DNA of 64,000 nucleotides from JAAFHI01 sp039793685 (GTDB lineage: Bacteria; Acidobacteriota; Blastocatellia; Chloracidobacteriales; Chloracidobacteriaceae). Below, piece by piece: positions 1 to 8,495 of this stretch. The stretch is taken from positions 62,001 through 126,000 of the forward strand of contig JBDRAL010000096.1 in the NCBI GenBank assembly GCA_039793685.1. Reading direction: 5' to 3'. The notes below the pieces were generated by a model. The model ran no database searches and was not told where the DNA came from. It saw only the letters and a program-made list of their open reading frames with translations. Each line of letters opens with the position of its first letter. Position 1 is the first letter of the stretch. A program made the translations under genes and the position numbers.

Positions 1-137
1 ACCGCACCGCGCGCCGCGGACGGATGCCGCAGGCCGGACAGGGGAGGGTGGTTTCAGGCAGGGAAAGGACTTCCTTGGGCAGTTTCGGCGCGACTGACAT
101 AACCAAAACCCCAACCTTGGATCGAAAGATGAAGGCG

Positions 138-827
138 CTAGGCGTTCTCGCGAGACGGACAAAGGTCCGCCACCACACAATCGTTGCACTGGGGGGAACG
201 CGCCTTGCAGACGGCGCGCCCGTGAAAAATCATCCAGTGCGGGAACATGACGAAGTCTTTTCGCGGAACCATCGTCATCAGTTCCTTTTCAATCTTTTCC
301 GCGGTCGGGGCATCGGAAAAACCGAGCCGCGCCGACAGGCGGGTCACATGCGTATCCACCACGACGCCCGGAGCGTCTCCGAAGGCGTTGCCAAGGACCA
401 CATTCGCCGTTTTTCGCGCGACGCCGGGAAGACTCAACAGGTCTTCCATTGTCCGCGGGACCTCGCCCTTGAAGTTTTCAACCAGCTTTTTCCCCATTCC
501 ACGCAGGGATTTCGCTTTGTTTCGAAAAAATCCGGTCGGGCGAATGTCCTGTTCGAGTTCCGCCGGGTCCGCATTGGCGAAATCCGCCGCCGTGCGGTAC
601 TTGCGAAACAGCGTTTCGGTCACCTGATTCACCCGTTCGTCCGTGCACTGAGCCGAGAGGATGGTCGCGGCCAGCAGTTGAAGGGGATTGGCGTAGTTCA
701 ACGCGCAATGTGCATCGGGGTAGGCACGTCTTAGCCGCCCGATGACCGTCCGCATCCGCCTTTTCTTTTCCTCGACCGTTTCCGTTACCGTTTCCGGCAC
801 GGTGTATTTCTTTTTTCCGTTGGACAT
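138..827 (-). CDS. nth: Endonuclease III, DNA glycosylase/AP lyase
   Basis: Base-excision repair enzyme that removes oxidised pyrimidines and nicks the abasic site. The 229-residue protein has the helix-hairpin-helix LPGVARKTANVVL with the catalytic lysine, the following VVDTHVTRLSARLG with the catalytic aspartate, and a C-terminal 4Fe-4S cluster loop of pattern C-X6-C-X2-C-X5-C. Its length is slightly above the usual 210-220 because of a charged N-terminal tail. The ATG at 827 is used; no clear ribosome site precedes it, so a slightly later start is possible. The 137 bases before its 3' end hold no gene that I can support. Confidence 0.95.
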   Translation of the reverse strand: MSNGKKKYTVPETVTETVEEKKRRMRTVIGRLRRAYPDAHCALNYANPLQLLAATILSAQCTDERVNQVTETLFRKYRTAADFANADPAELEQDIRPTGFFRNKAKSLRGMGKKLVENFKGEVPRTMEDLLSLPGVARKTANVVLGNAFGDAPGVVVDTHVTRLSARLGFSDAPTAEKIEKELMTMVPRKDFVMFPHWMIFHGRAVCKARSPQCNDCVVADLCPSRENA

Positions 828-1070
828 CCGTGAACGGGTGAAAATGAAAGTTCCCGAAATCCGGCCCCTTCGATTCCAGCCGGAGTCACGGGAGGGCTGG
901 CGAGAGATTGAGGCGGTTCTCGGGTTTTGTTAAAAGCAACCAATTCAAAGCCGATTCGACGCTGGGTTGCCTGAAAAACATCTGTCGTTGCCTGAATGAA
1001 CAGAGTTTAGGGAATTCATCCCGCTCGGGCAAGCCGTCGCCGAATCCGCGCACTCCGGAGGTTCAACCCA

Positions 1071-1634
1071 ATGCCGCGTGCTCTCCTCTTTCTGGCGCCC
1101 GGTTTCGAGGAAATGGAAGCCATCATCACCATCGACGTCCTTCGGCGGGCCGAAGTCGAGGTCGTCACGGCCGCGCTCGGGGACGTCACGACCGTGACCG
1201 GTTCCCACGATATCGCCATCGAAGCCGATACGACGCTGGGCGAACTTTCTCCGGAGAATGAAACGTTCGACGCCGTGATTCTTCCGGGCGGGATGCCGGG
1301 ATCGGTGAATCTGCGGGATGACGTCCGGGTGGGTGACTGGATCGCGAGAACCGGTGAATCCGGAGGCATCGTGGCGGCGATTTGCGCCGCACCGCTGGCC
1401 CTGGCTCATTTTGGCGTCCTGACCGGAAAAAACTTTTCCTCGCATCCTTCCACCAAGGAAAAGCTCCTGGGGGTGGGAGGCAACTATTTGGAAGAACGGG
1501 TCGTCGTGGACGGAAGACTGATCACCAGTCGCGGTCCGGGAACGGCCTTTGAATTCGCCTTGACGCTCGCCGAAATTCTGGTCAATGCTGAAGCGGCGCA
1601 AACACTGGCCCGGACGATGCTGGTGAAACCGTAA
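1071..1634 (+). CDS. DJ-1/PfpI family protein (YajL/ThiJ-like)
   Basis: Class I glutamine-amidotransferase-like protein of the DJ-1/PfpI superfamily, 187 residues, the normal size for DJ-1/YajL. The N-terminal GFEEMEA supplies the conserved glutamate and AAICAAPLALA is the nucleophile elbow with the reactive cysteine. Members act as oxidative-stress or deglycase/chaperone-like proteins; the exact substrate cannot be read from sequence. A good ribosome site (GGAGG, 8 bases before the ATG) fixes the start. The lipoprotein gene follows 25 bases downstream and may be co-transcribed. Confidence 0.88.
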   Translation: MPRALLFLAPGFEEMEAIITIDVLRRAEVEVVTAALGDVTTVTGSHDIAIEADTTLGELSPENETFDAVILPGGMPGSVNLRDDVRVGDWIARTGESGGIVAAICAAPLALAHFGVLTGKNFSSHPSTKEKLLGVGGNYLEERVVVDGRLITSRGPGTAFEFALTLAEILVNAEAAQTLARTMLVKP

Positions 1635-1659
1635 TTCCCCCGAAGTTCCCCTGGTTTCT

Positions 1660-2451
1660 ATGGAAGTCGCTAAACGTTCCATCCTCGCCACCACGTTTTT
1701 CTCGCTGGTTCTGGCTGGAGGATGCTCAATTTCGAATTCTCCCAGTCCCTCTTCAGCCAATCCCGCCCCGACCCCGGTCGGCAAACCTGGAACGGCGTCG
1801 GCCGATACTTCGAAGGAACTGCTCGACGAACTGCTTCAGGAGGATACGGCAGACGCCGAGGAACTGGAGTATTACGATCCCCAGGAGGTGAAGAAGGCTT
1901 TGCTGGCCGCCCAGCCCAAGGCCGTCGGCAAGCGGGCTGTCGCCATCGCCTACCTCCTGGCCTCGCTCGGTGAAAACTACGATGCGAATCGCGGCATCGT
2001 CCTGAATGCCTTCAATGAATATTTCCAGCACCCCGAATCCGCCGAGGATGACCCGGTGGACTACACCGTCTCGCTCTGCAATCGGGGCGATGATTCGCTG
2101 ACCAAGTCGCTGATGCTGGTTGCCGACAAGGCAAAAGGGGAAACCTCTGAAACTCTCTCAATCTTCTATTCCGAGTCATTGGTCGATGACACCGAGGGAT
2201 TTCTGAAAATCCTCACGTCGCTCCCGGTTGAAAATCAGAAGAAAGTCGCCGCCTTGGCTGCCGCCGATCTGTCTACGGCTTCCGAAGACGGCATTTCCGA
2301 TGAAACATTCGATGAAGTCTATGAAAAGCTCGTGATAATCGCGGGGGGGACGAGAAAATCCGGTTTGCGCCAGGCAGCACGCCTCTGCCTCGAAGCCATC
2401 AATGCGGAACTGACCGACTCGGAAGACGAATCGCAGCAACTGACAAGCTGA
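1660..2451 (+). CDS. Putative lipoprotein, unknown function
   Basis: A 263-residue protein with a hydrophobic signal segment ending in LVLAGGC, a near-lipobox with cysteine about residue 22, then a Ser/Pro-rich linker typical of a tethered lipoprotein. The mature part is acidic and mostly helical, with no motif I recognise. It probably sits in the envelope. It follows the DJ-1 gene closely on the same strand. The 3' end runs straight into an inverted heptamer-repeat element. Function unknown. Confidence 0.75.
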   Translation: MEVAKRSILATTFFSLVLAGGCSISNSPSPSSANPAPTPVGKPGTASADTSKELLDELLQEDTADAEELEYYDPQEVKKALLAAQPKAVGKRAVAIAYLLASLGENYDANRGIVLNAFNEYFQHPESAEDDPVDYTVSLCNRGDDSLTKSLMLVADKAKGETSETLSIFYSESLVDDTEGFLKILTSLPVENQKKVAALAAADLSTASEDGISDETFDEVYEKLVIIAGGTRKSGLRQAARLCLEAINAELTDSEDESQQLTS

Positions 2452-2457
2452 GCAAAA

Positions 2458-2640
2458 AGTCTGGAGTCGAGAGTCTGGAGTCAGGCAAACGATGAAGGAT
2501 GACGTTTGAAAAATCCGAAGTTGAAAATGACTCGGAAAAAAGAATTTGACGGGAAAAGCGAAAAACGAACGCTTTACTCCCGACTCCCGACTCCCGACTC
2601 CCGACTCCCGACTCCCGACTCCCGACTCCCGACTCCCGAC
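2458..2640. repeat. Inverted heptamer tandem-repeat element (STRR-like), copy 1
   Basis: Just after the lipoprotein stop lie four head-to-tail 7-mers of form AGTCNNG (2458-2485). About 90 bases later, nine perfect copies of ACTCCCG (2576-2638) follow, which on the other strand read AGTCGGG, so the two arrays are inverted relative to each other. The right array touches the ppa stop codon. The layout resembles the short tandemly repeated repetitive sequences known from cyanobacteria; the role here (terminator, nucleoid or mobile repeat) is unknown. Confidence 0.85.
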
Positions 2641-3323
2641 TATTCTTCCGGTGCCGCCTTGAGCAGGCGGTCAAACTCCCCGTACGACTCCAGATAATCC
2701 TCCCGACTGAGCGCAATGACGCGGTGTGCCTCGGCCGCATCGTAGACATGGGTGATTTCCGTCTTGCGGGCGGTATTGCCGGGGATTTCCTTGTACGTCA
2801 GAAAGTAGTGGCGCAACCGTTCGACCACTGATTCCGGACACTGGTGAATATCGGTCCACTGCCCGTAAACACCATCGCCTTTCAATACCGCGATGATTTT
2901 GTCGTCGGCCTCGTTCCCATCGATCATCCGAAGGCCGCCAATCGGGACCGCCTGCAAGAGAATGTCGCCGTGGTGGATGGGTTTTTCGGTCAGAACACAG
3001 ATGTCGAGCGGATCGCCGTCGCCTTCGATGATTTCACGCCCGGCCCGTTCCGCCGCAAAGGCTCCGGTCCGTTTGCCGCAATAGGTCTGGGGAATCAGTC
3101 CGTACAGCGAGGGGCAGTGGTTTGAGTATTTCTGTGGCCGGTCAACCTTCAGATAGCCGGTATTTTTGTCGAGTTCGTATTTGACCGAATCGGTCGGGAC
3201 GATTTCGATGTAGGCGTTCACAAGGTCGGGTGCGTTGGCACCGATTGAAATTCCGTGCCAAGGATGGGCTTTGAACAGGGTTCCCATCCACCGCCAGAGC
3301 TGGGCTTCGAGCGTCTTGATCAA
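2640..3323 (-). CDS. ppa: Inorganic pyrophosphatase, family I
   Basis: Soluble Mg-dependent pyrophosphatase that drives biosynthetic reactions by hydrolysing PPi. The family I signature DGDPLDI is present, with further active-site stretches KVDRPQKYSN, YGLIPQTYCG and EADDKIIAV. At up to 227 residues it is longer than the 170-180 of E. coli-type enzymes and resembles the chlamydial/plant-like form (AHPWHG near the N-terminus). The TTG at 3323 has an AAGGA-type site upstream; an ATG at 3287 is the alternative start. It follows larC on the same strand after 54 bases. Confidence 0.92.
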   Translation of the reverse strand: MIKTLEAQLWRWMGTLFKAHPWHGISIGANAPDLVNAYIEIVPTDSVKYELDKNTGYLKVDRPQKYSNHCPSLYGLIPQTYCGKRTGAFAAERAGREIIEGDGDPLDICVLTEKPIHHGDILLQAVPIGGLRMIDGNEADDKIIAVLKGDGVYGQWTDIHQCPESVVERLRHYFLTYKEIPGNTARKTEITHVYDAAEAHRVIALSREDYLESYGEFDRLLKAAPEE

Positions 3324-3377
3324 GGTTGAAAATCCTTCGGGGAAAAACTTCGCGCGATGCGCGCGGAGGAACTTGCC

Positions 3378-4679
3378 TCATTGTCCATCCGACGTTTGTT
3401 GCTTCTCGTACGCTCGGATGACCGCCGCCTGAACTTCTCGAAGGGGAACGTGATTTTTCAGCGCAGCTTCCCGACAATCCTCGTATTCGGGATGAAGTTT
3501 GAGAAAAACACCGTTCCCGGCGATTTTCAAACGGATCGGGCCGAATTCGGTCTCGACCGGGACGATTTTCCGGTTGAGCAGGCGGCGTTCGGAAGTTGAA
3601 ACGCGGATTCCGAGTGTCGTCGTGTCCCGGAGCAGGCGCTCGGTAAAGGTTTTTTCATCTTCCGGGCGGCACAGCAGGGTAATCAGGGTTCCCGGACGAT
3701 TTTTCTTCATCTGGACGCCCGTAAAAAACACGTCGAGCGCGCCCGCGTCCATCCAGCGTTCCATCGCGAAGCCGAGTTCCTCCGCCGTCTGGTCGTCAAC
3801 CGTGGCTTCGAGAACCGTCACCAAGTCTTTTTGAAATTCCGAATCGGTTGTGGCGGCTTCGGATTGCCCGACCATCAGGCGAAGCGCGTTCGGAAGCGTC
3901 GGGAAATCGCGATTTCCCGCGCCGTATCCGATTTTTTCGACCGATATTTCCGGCGAACGGGAAAATTCCGTACACATCGCCGCCACGATGGCCGCACCAG
4001 TCGGCGTAGTGAATTCGCCTTCCCTGTCCCCCGCGAAAAAGGGAATTCCCTTCAATAATTCCGCCGTTCCGGGGGCTGGAATCGGGTAATTGCCGTGGGC
4101 ACAGGTGATGAAGCCATGTCCGACGCGCAGCGGAGCCGCCACAAATCGTTCAATTTCAAGGAATTCAAAGCCGATGCATGCACCGACGATGTCCACGATC
4201 GCGTCAGTTGCGCCGACTTCGTGGAAATGGACTTTCTCCGCCGGAATGCCGTGAACCTTGCCTTCCGCCTCCGCCAGTCTGGTGAAAATTGCAGTCGCGC
4301 GGTTTTTTACCCGTTCGGGAAGGGAAGACCGGTGGATGATTTCCGATATTTCGGTCAGTCCGCGATAGTTGAGGTGATGGTTGTGGTGGTGGTCATCGTG
4401 ATGATGGCCGTGGTGATGATCGTGGTGGTGGGAATGATGATCATCATCCTGGTGATCGTGATGATGGTGGTGATCCGGCTCTCCCTCCAGCCGGACGTCC
4501 ACTTTGGCGCAGTCGAGGGCGGCGCGGGAAACGCGCCGGGCGGAAAGTTCATAGCCGTCAAGGCCGAGCTTTGAAAGTTCCGACTTCAAAACCTCGAACG
4601 GCACGCCGAGGTCCACCAGCGCGCCGAGCGTCATGTCGCCGCTGATGCCGGCGAAAGGGTCGAAGAAAAGCGTTTTCAT
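3378..4679 (-). CDS. larC: LarC, nickel insertion protein for the NPN cofactor
   Basis: LarC inserts nickel, with CTP, into the pyridinium-bisthiocarboxylate mononucleotide to complete the nickel-pincer cofactor used by LarA-type racemases. The 433-residue protein begins with the family-typical FDPFAGISGDM and carries KVHFHEVGATDAIVDIVG. Between residues about 69 and 103 there is a loop made almost entirely of His and Asp, a plausible nickel-binding store. Unlike Lactiplantibacillus, where LarC is made by frameshifting from two reading frames, this is one continuous frame. No larA, larB or larE is visible nearby. The start lacks a clear ribosome site. Confidence 0.92.
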   Translation of the reverse strand: MKTLFFDPFAGISGDMTLGALVDLGVPFEVLKSELSKLGLDGYELSARRVSRAALDCAKVDVRLEGEPDHHHHHDHQDDDHHSHHHDHHHGHHHDDHHHNHHLNYRGLTEISEIIHRSSLPERVKNRATAIFTRLAEAEGKVHGIPAEKVHFHEVGATDAIVDIVGACIGFEFLEIERFVAAPLRVGHGFITCAHGNYPIPAPGTAELLKGIPFFAGDREGEFTTPTGAAIVAAMCTEFSRSPEISVEKIGYGAGNRDFPTLPNALRLMVGQSEAATTDSEFQKDLVTVLEATVDDQTAEELGFAMERWMDAGALDVFFTGVQMKKNRPGTLITLLCRPEDEKTFTERLLRDTTTLGIRVSTSERRLLNRKIVPVETEFGPIRLKIAGNGVFLKLHPEYEDCREAALKNHVPLREVQAAVIRAYEKQQTSDGQ

Positions 4680-4692
4680 GAAAAAAGGAGGA

Positions 4693-4714
4693 ATAGGCCC
4701 GCCGAAACGGGCCT
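4693..4714 (-). terminator. Intrinsic terminator after nrdR
   Basis: Inverted repeat TAGGCCCG/CGGGCCTA with a short loop, followed on the minus strand by a T-rich run. It overlaps the end of nrdR and lies just upstream of larC. Confidence 0.65.
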
Positions 4715-5222
4715 ACTGGGATTTGGTTCGGGTGGCTTTTTTCGCTGCCGTGGAGGTGGTGCCGGGGCTGGAGGCCCGAACGAGCGATTTCAGTTCGTGC
4801 ATGAATTCGGTCACGTCCTTGAACTCCAGATACACCGAGGCGAACCGGACGTAGGCGACCTTATCGAGGTCCTTCAACCGGCGCATGATCATTTCGCCGA
4901 TTTTCTGGGTCGAGCGTTCCCGGTCGCGCGATTCCTGAACGTACTTTTCAATCGATGAAACAATGGCTTCGAGTTTCGAGACCGGCACGGGCCGTTTCTC
5001 GCAGGCCCGCAAAAGACCCGCCATGATTTTCTGGCGGTCGAAGGATTCCCGGCGGCCATCCTTCTTGATGACCATGTAGGGAATTTCGTCGATTCGTTCG
5101 TAGGAGGTGAACCGCCGTTCGCATTTCAGGCACTCGCGGCGGCGGCGGATGACGTCGCCCTCCCGGCTCTCGCGGGAGTCAACGACCTTGTCTTCCAGGT
5201 GTCCGCAAAATGGGCATTTCAT
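4713..5222 (-). CDS. nrdR: NrdR, ribonucleotide reductase repressor
   Basis: Transcriptional repressor that binds NrdR boxes and senses ATP/dATP to control ribonucleotide reductase genes. The N-terminal zinc ribbon has the expected two CxxC pairs (CPFCG and CLKCERRF), followed by the ATP-cone domain with VIKKDGRRESFDRQKI. The C-terminus has an extra Ser/Thr/Lys-rich tail, giving 169 residues instead of about 150-155. No nrd gene is visible in the window, which is common because nrdR acts in trans. Confidence 0.96.
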   Translation of the reverse strand: MKCPFCGHLEDKVVDSRESREGDVIRRRRECLKCERRFTSYERIDEIPYMVIKKDGRRESFDRQKIMAGLLRACEKRPVPVSKLEAIVSSIEKYVQESRDRERSTQKIGEMIMRRLKDLDKVAYVRFASVYLEFKDVTEFMHELKSLVRASSPGTTSTAAKKATRTKSQ

Positions 5223-5364
5223 CGTGGAAACTTTCGGCCCGCTCGGGGCGGTGCGGGCAAGGTTGGATGATTTCCCCTTGTCGATCTGCGCTGACCATAA
5301 CCCTCTATCTTGTGGATGTATTTGAAAATCACCGATTTAGCGGTGGTTTGTCAAATTCCCTTTT

Positions 5365-5919
5365 CTAATGTGGAAGTTTCCAGAAGGTTCGGACCATCCA
5401 GTAGGCCACCGGAAATGTCGCCAAGTACAACCCCATCGTCAGCCACATGAAACGCCAAAACTGTTTTGGGCTGTCGGAAAGCGAAAAAAGAAATGAGTCC
5501 CGGGCATCGAGATAGAACAGAATTTTGGTCGGGAAAACCCAAAACATGAATGGAAGGACAATCAGGCTTCCAAGGAAATGTGTCGGGTCTCCAAGAAGCA
5601 TCGGTAATGGCCGAAAGGAGGAATAACCGGAAGCTTCTTCAAAGTCGTTGAGCGCCAGAATCCAACGGAGAAACAGGACGAAGACGCCAAAATTCAAAAC
5701 CAGAGAAACCGCCAACCCCCAATCCTTCCTGGTTGAAAGGGTGGCACAACTGGCCCAAAGGAGGAGGGCGGCAACCCCGAGAAGGTTGGAGATGTTGAGG
5801 TCGATTGCCGAAAAGTACCGCCGATCAATCAATGCAAGTTGAAGCAATACCAGGGAGGCAATCAGGACTTCAGGGAAAATGGCCTGGCGGAAGGCCTTCT
5901 CGCGAACCGGGTTTCCCAT
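5365..5919 (-). CDS. Multi-pass membrane protein, intact duplicate
   Basis: A 184-residue hydrophobic protein with about five predicted membrane helices and no recognised domain. It is a tandem paralogue of the adjacent broken gene at 5992-6546: both span exactly 555 bases and share matching segments such as the LQLAL, DLNISNL/DFNVSNL and FWVFPTKI/FCGFYPTKI regions. It probably resides in the inner membrane. Function unknown. Confidence 0.7.
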   Translation of the reverse strand: MGNPVREKAFRQAIFPEVLIASLVLLQLALIDRRYFSAIDLNISNLLGVAALLLWASCATLSTRKDWGLAVSLVLNFGVFVLFLRWILALNDFEEASGYSSFRPLPMLLGDPTHFLGSLIVLPFMFWVFPTKILFYLDARDSFLFSLSDSPKQFWRFMWLTMGLYLATFPVAYWMVRTFWKLPH

Positions 5920-5991
5920 TGGGATTCCTTTCCTGGCGGGCTTTTCAAATGTCTGATCCAGAATCAGTTTCGGATGAATTTTTTCCGTGGT

Positions 5992-6546
5992 TCAGAGTTT
6001 CCAGATGATTCGGGTCAGGCCAATGGCCAGAGGAAATGAAACGGCATAAACCACGGCGGCCGGAAGAGTGTACGCAATCTGCCGAGTTCTTTCTTTTTGA
6101 ATCCGGCCCGACAAAAGGTCAAAAGTGTCAAACAGAAGCCAGATTTTGGTCGGATAGAAACCGCAGAAATAGAGGACAAGGATGGCGTTTCCCAGAAGAA
6201 CCGTTTGATCGCCAGGAAGGTGGTATACCAATGAACAAATTTCATATCCGAGGGTTCGTTCGTAGGGGCCCCTGGTTTGAACCCACTGGATGAAGATACA
6301 GAAAGCGCCGAAGTTCATCAGGGTTGAAAGGACCAACCCTCACCTTTTTTTCGTTTTGAGGAGCCCGCAACTCAAAACAAGAAAGAGAGCGGCCGCGGCA
6401 ATCAGGTTTGAGACGTTGAAATCAAGGACCGGAAGGATGCGGGGTTTCAAAAGGGCAAGTTGAAGCAGAACGATTGCGGCCAGAAATGCTTCCATTGGAA
6501 GCGCTCCCCGAATCTTTTCCTGAATCGTCATTCTGAACCTCCCCAC
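5992..6546 (-). pseudogene. Duplicate membrane-protein gene broken by an in-frame TGA
   Basis: Paralogue of the upstream-lying 184-residue membrane protein, of identical total length. The reading frame is interrupted by one TGA at 6340-6342, exactly where the intact copy has a tryptophan (KDWGLA against KR-stop-GLV), so a single TGG to TGA change explains it. Reading continues in the same frame to 5992 without other damage, so the lesion looks recent. A split into two peptides or stop-codon readthrough are possible but less likely. Confidence 0.8.
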
Positions 6547-6598
6547 CAGTTTTTTGTTTTGAATTTTGAACCCGGATTTCCGAATCCGTTCCTGAAAT

Positions 6599-6630
6599 AA
6601 AAAAAAAGGCCGTTCGATGAACAGCCTTTT
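6599..6630 (-). terminator. Intrinsic terminator after serA
   Basis: Stem AAAGGC-GTTC/GAAC-GCCTTT with a 3-base loop and a long T-run on the minus strand, 27 bases past the serA stop. Confidence 0.85.
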
Positions 6631-6656
6631 GGAAAAAAAACTGAATTCACCCGAAA

Positions 6657-7856
6657 TCAGAGGGCAAGCAGGCTGACGTGAATGACGTCCGCGTTTTCGC
6701 CGATGTCGTTGAGGGTAGCCTCGTTCGGTGCGTCGTCGAGGTGGATGCGGGCAATGGCCGTGCTGGCCCCCTCAAAAACGATATTTTCGGTTTCCTGAAC
6801 GTTCAGCCCGGCGTATTTCAACTGGTTGAAAACATGGGCCAGAACGCCGACGCGGTCGAAATGGCGTACGGTCAGCACATGCGTCGCGGGCGTGCGTCGG
6901 GCGAGGTTCACGACGTTCGGAACTTTTCCGGTGTCCTTGAAGCTGACGATGATGCGGACGGTTTCGGCGGACGTCGCGTTTTGGGCCTGTTCAGTTGACG
7001 CGCCGATGTGATGCGTCACATACGCGCCTTCATTGGATTGAAGCTCGGATTCGACCGTTCCGGTGCCGCCGGTCGGCTCGTTTTCAAACACGTCCAGCCC
7101 AGCCCGAATACCTTTATTCTTCATTGCCGCAACGAGGGCGGGCTGATCCACGACTTCCGCCCGGGCGGTGTTGATGAACAGTCCGCCGTTCGGCATGGCG
7201 TCGAAGACCGAGTGATTGATGAACCCGCGCGTGTCGGCGTTGAGCGCGACGTGAACGCTCAAAATGTCGCTCGACGCGGCCACCGCCGACGGGGTCGGGC
7301 ACATGGTTACGCCAAGTTTTTCAGCCTTTTCGGCGGTCAGCGACCGCGACCACGCGAAAACCGGCATCCCGAACGCCTTCGCGCGAACAATCATTTCCTG
7401 TCCGATCTGGCCCAGACCGATGAGGCCGAGCCGTTTACCGAACAACCCGTCGGCTTCGCTGAAGGCTTTCTTGTTCCATTTTCCGTCCCGGAACTGGGCG
7501 ACGTTGTCGGGAATCCGCCGGTCGAGCGAGAGAATCAGCCCGAAGGCCAGTTCGGCGACGGCGATCGAGTTTTTCCCGGGGCAGTTTGAAACGTAGATGC
7601 CACGCGCCGAGGCGGCGGCCACGTCAATCGTGTTGTAGCCCGCGCCCGAACGGACGACCAGCGCCAGTTGCCCGGCGTTGAGCGTTTCGGCGGAAACCTT
7701 GGTGCTGCGGACGACCAGAACCTCCGCGCCAGTTTCGGCGACGGCGGCGGTGAGCGTGGCGTCTTTCAAATCGGGTTGGAAAAACACTTCGCACCCGGCG
7801 GCGCGAAGCGAGTCCATGGCGGACGTCGGAAAAGCGTCGGCAATCAGAATTTTCAT
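6657..7856 (-). CDS. serA: D-3-phosphoglycerate dehydrogenase with ACT domain
   Basis: NAD-dependent dehydrogenase that opens the serine pathway by oxidising 3-phosphoglycerate. The Rossmann motif GLGQIGQ, the VVRSGAGYNTID substrate/arginine segment, the acidic LDVFENEP and the catalytic-histidine segment THHIGAST are all present, and the C-terminal 75 residues form an ACT domain expected to bind serine. The 399-residue length matches the E. coli-type enzyme. The start is taken at the ATG at 7856 (MKILIADAF), where the family fold begins. A GC-rich hairpin just upstream (about 7869-7896) separates it from the coiled-coil gene. Confidence 0.93.
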   Translation of the reverse strand: MKILIADAFPTSAMDSLRAAGCEVFFQPDLKDATLTAAVAETGAEVLVVRSTKVSAETLNAGQLALVVRSGAGYNTIDVAAASARGIYVSNCPGKNSIAVAELAFGLILSLDRRIPDNVAQFRDGKWNKKAFSEADGLFGKRLGLIGLGQIGQEMIVRAKAFGMPVFAWSRSLTAEKAEKLGVTMCPTPSAVAASSDILSVHVALNADTRGFINHSVFDAMPNGGLFINTARAEVVDQPALVAAMKNKGIRAGLDVFENEPTGGTGTVESELQSNEGAYVTHHIGASTEQAQNATSAETVRIIVSFKDTGKVPNVVNLARRTPATHVLTVRHFDRVGVLAHVFNQLKYAGLNVQETENIVFEGASTAIARIHLDDAPNEATLNDIGENADVIHVSLLAL

Positions 7857-7930
7857 CGGGGGTATGGATGACGGGAAGCCGGTCCGCATCGCGAACCGGC
7901 CTCCGGGGTGTGGAATGTGGGTCGTGCAGG

Positions 7931-8431
7931 TCAGTTTGACGGCGAGTTCAGCGCCTGTTCGAGGCGGGTGACGCGCTTGTCGAGTTCGCGAAGTTCGTCG
8001 AGGACCATCGTCTGGCTGGCGGTGATTCCCCTGCGAATGTTGTTGTGTTCCGAGCGGATGTCCCGAATGTCGGTTTCGATGTGACCGAGGCGTTCCTCGA
8101 TGACATCGAGCCGTTGTTCAATCCGGTCAACCCGCTCCTCGATTCGGTCCATCCGCTCCTCGATTCGGTCCATCCGTTCTTCGAGGCGGGTGATCCGTTC
8201 TTCAAGACGGTCCATCCGTTCTTCAAATCGCCTTTCCAGTGAATCGAGACGGTCGTTGATTTGAAAAAGGACGGCGTGAATTGCCTGAAGGGTTTCGTTG
8301 AGCGGTTTGGTTTCCAGCATTCTTTGCTCCTCGCGTTCGCGGAGTCCGGCGATCTGGGCCGCCAGAAGTTCAAGGCTGAGAACGGGTTCCGTCGTGGGAA
8401 GGGGTTGTTTCGAGTCGTTTTCGGACGACAT
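7931..8431 (-). CDS. Coiled-coil protein with heptad-coded internal repeats
   Basis: A 166-residue protein that is almost wholly coiled coil from about residue 55 to 160. The core consists of repeated heptads such as RMDRIEE encoded by near-identical 21-base units (about 8120-8225), so unit number may vary by slippage. No catalytic motif. It might act as a spacer or oligomerisation factor; partner unknown. Confidence 0.7.
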   Translation of the reverse strand: MSSENDSKQPLPTTEPVLSLELLAAQIAGLREREEQRMLETKPLNETLQAIHAVLFQINDRLDSLERRFEERMDRLEERITRLEERMDRIEERMDRIEERVDRIEQRLDVIEERLGHIETDIRDIRSEHNNIRRGITASQTMVLDELRELDKRVTRLEQALNSPSN

Positions 8432-8495
8432 TGCGTCAATTCCTTTCGTTTGTAAATAACCAACAAAAGGCTGTGTGCAAACCGCGTGCCGAAAA

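Noticed and set aside
2576..2640. Tandem ACTCCCG array as coding sequence on the minus strand
   Set aside because: The frame gives only a simple repeated peptide beyond the ppa stop, with no start signal or conserved domain.
6340..6342. TGA read as tryptophan (alternative genetic code)
   Set aside because: TGA acts as a normal stop at many gene junctions in the window, and only this one gene would need recoding.
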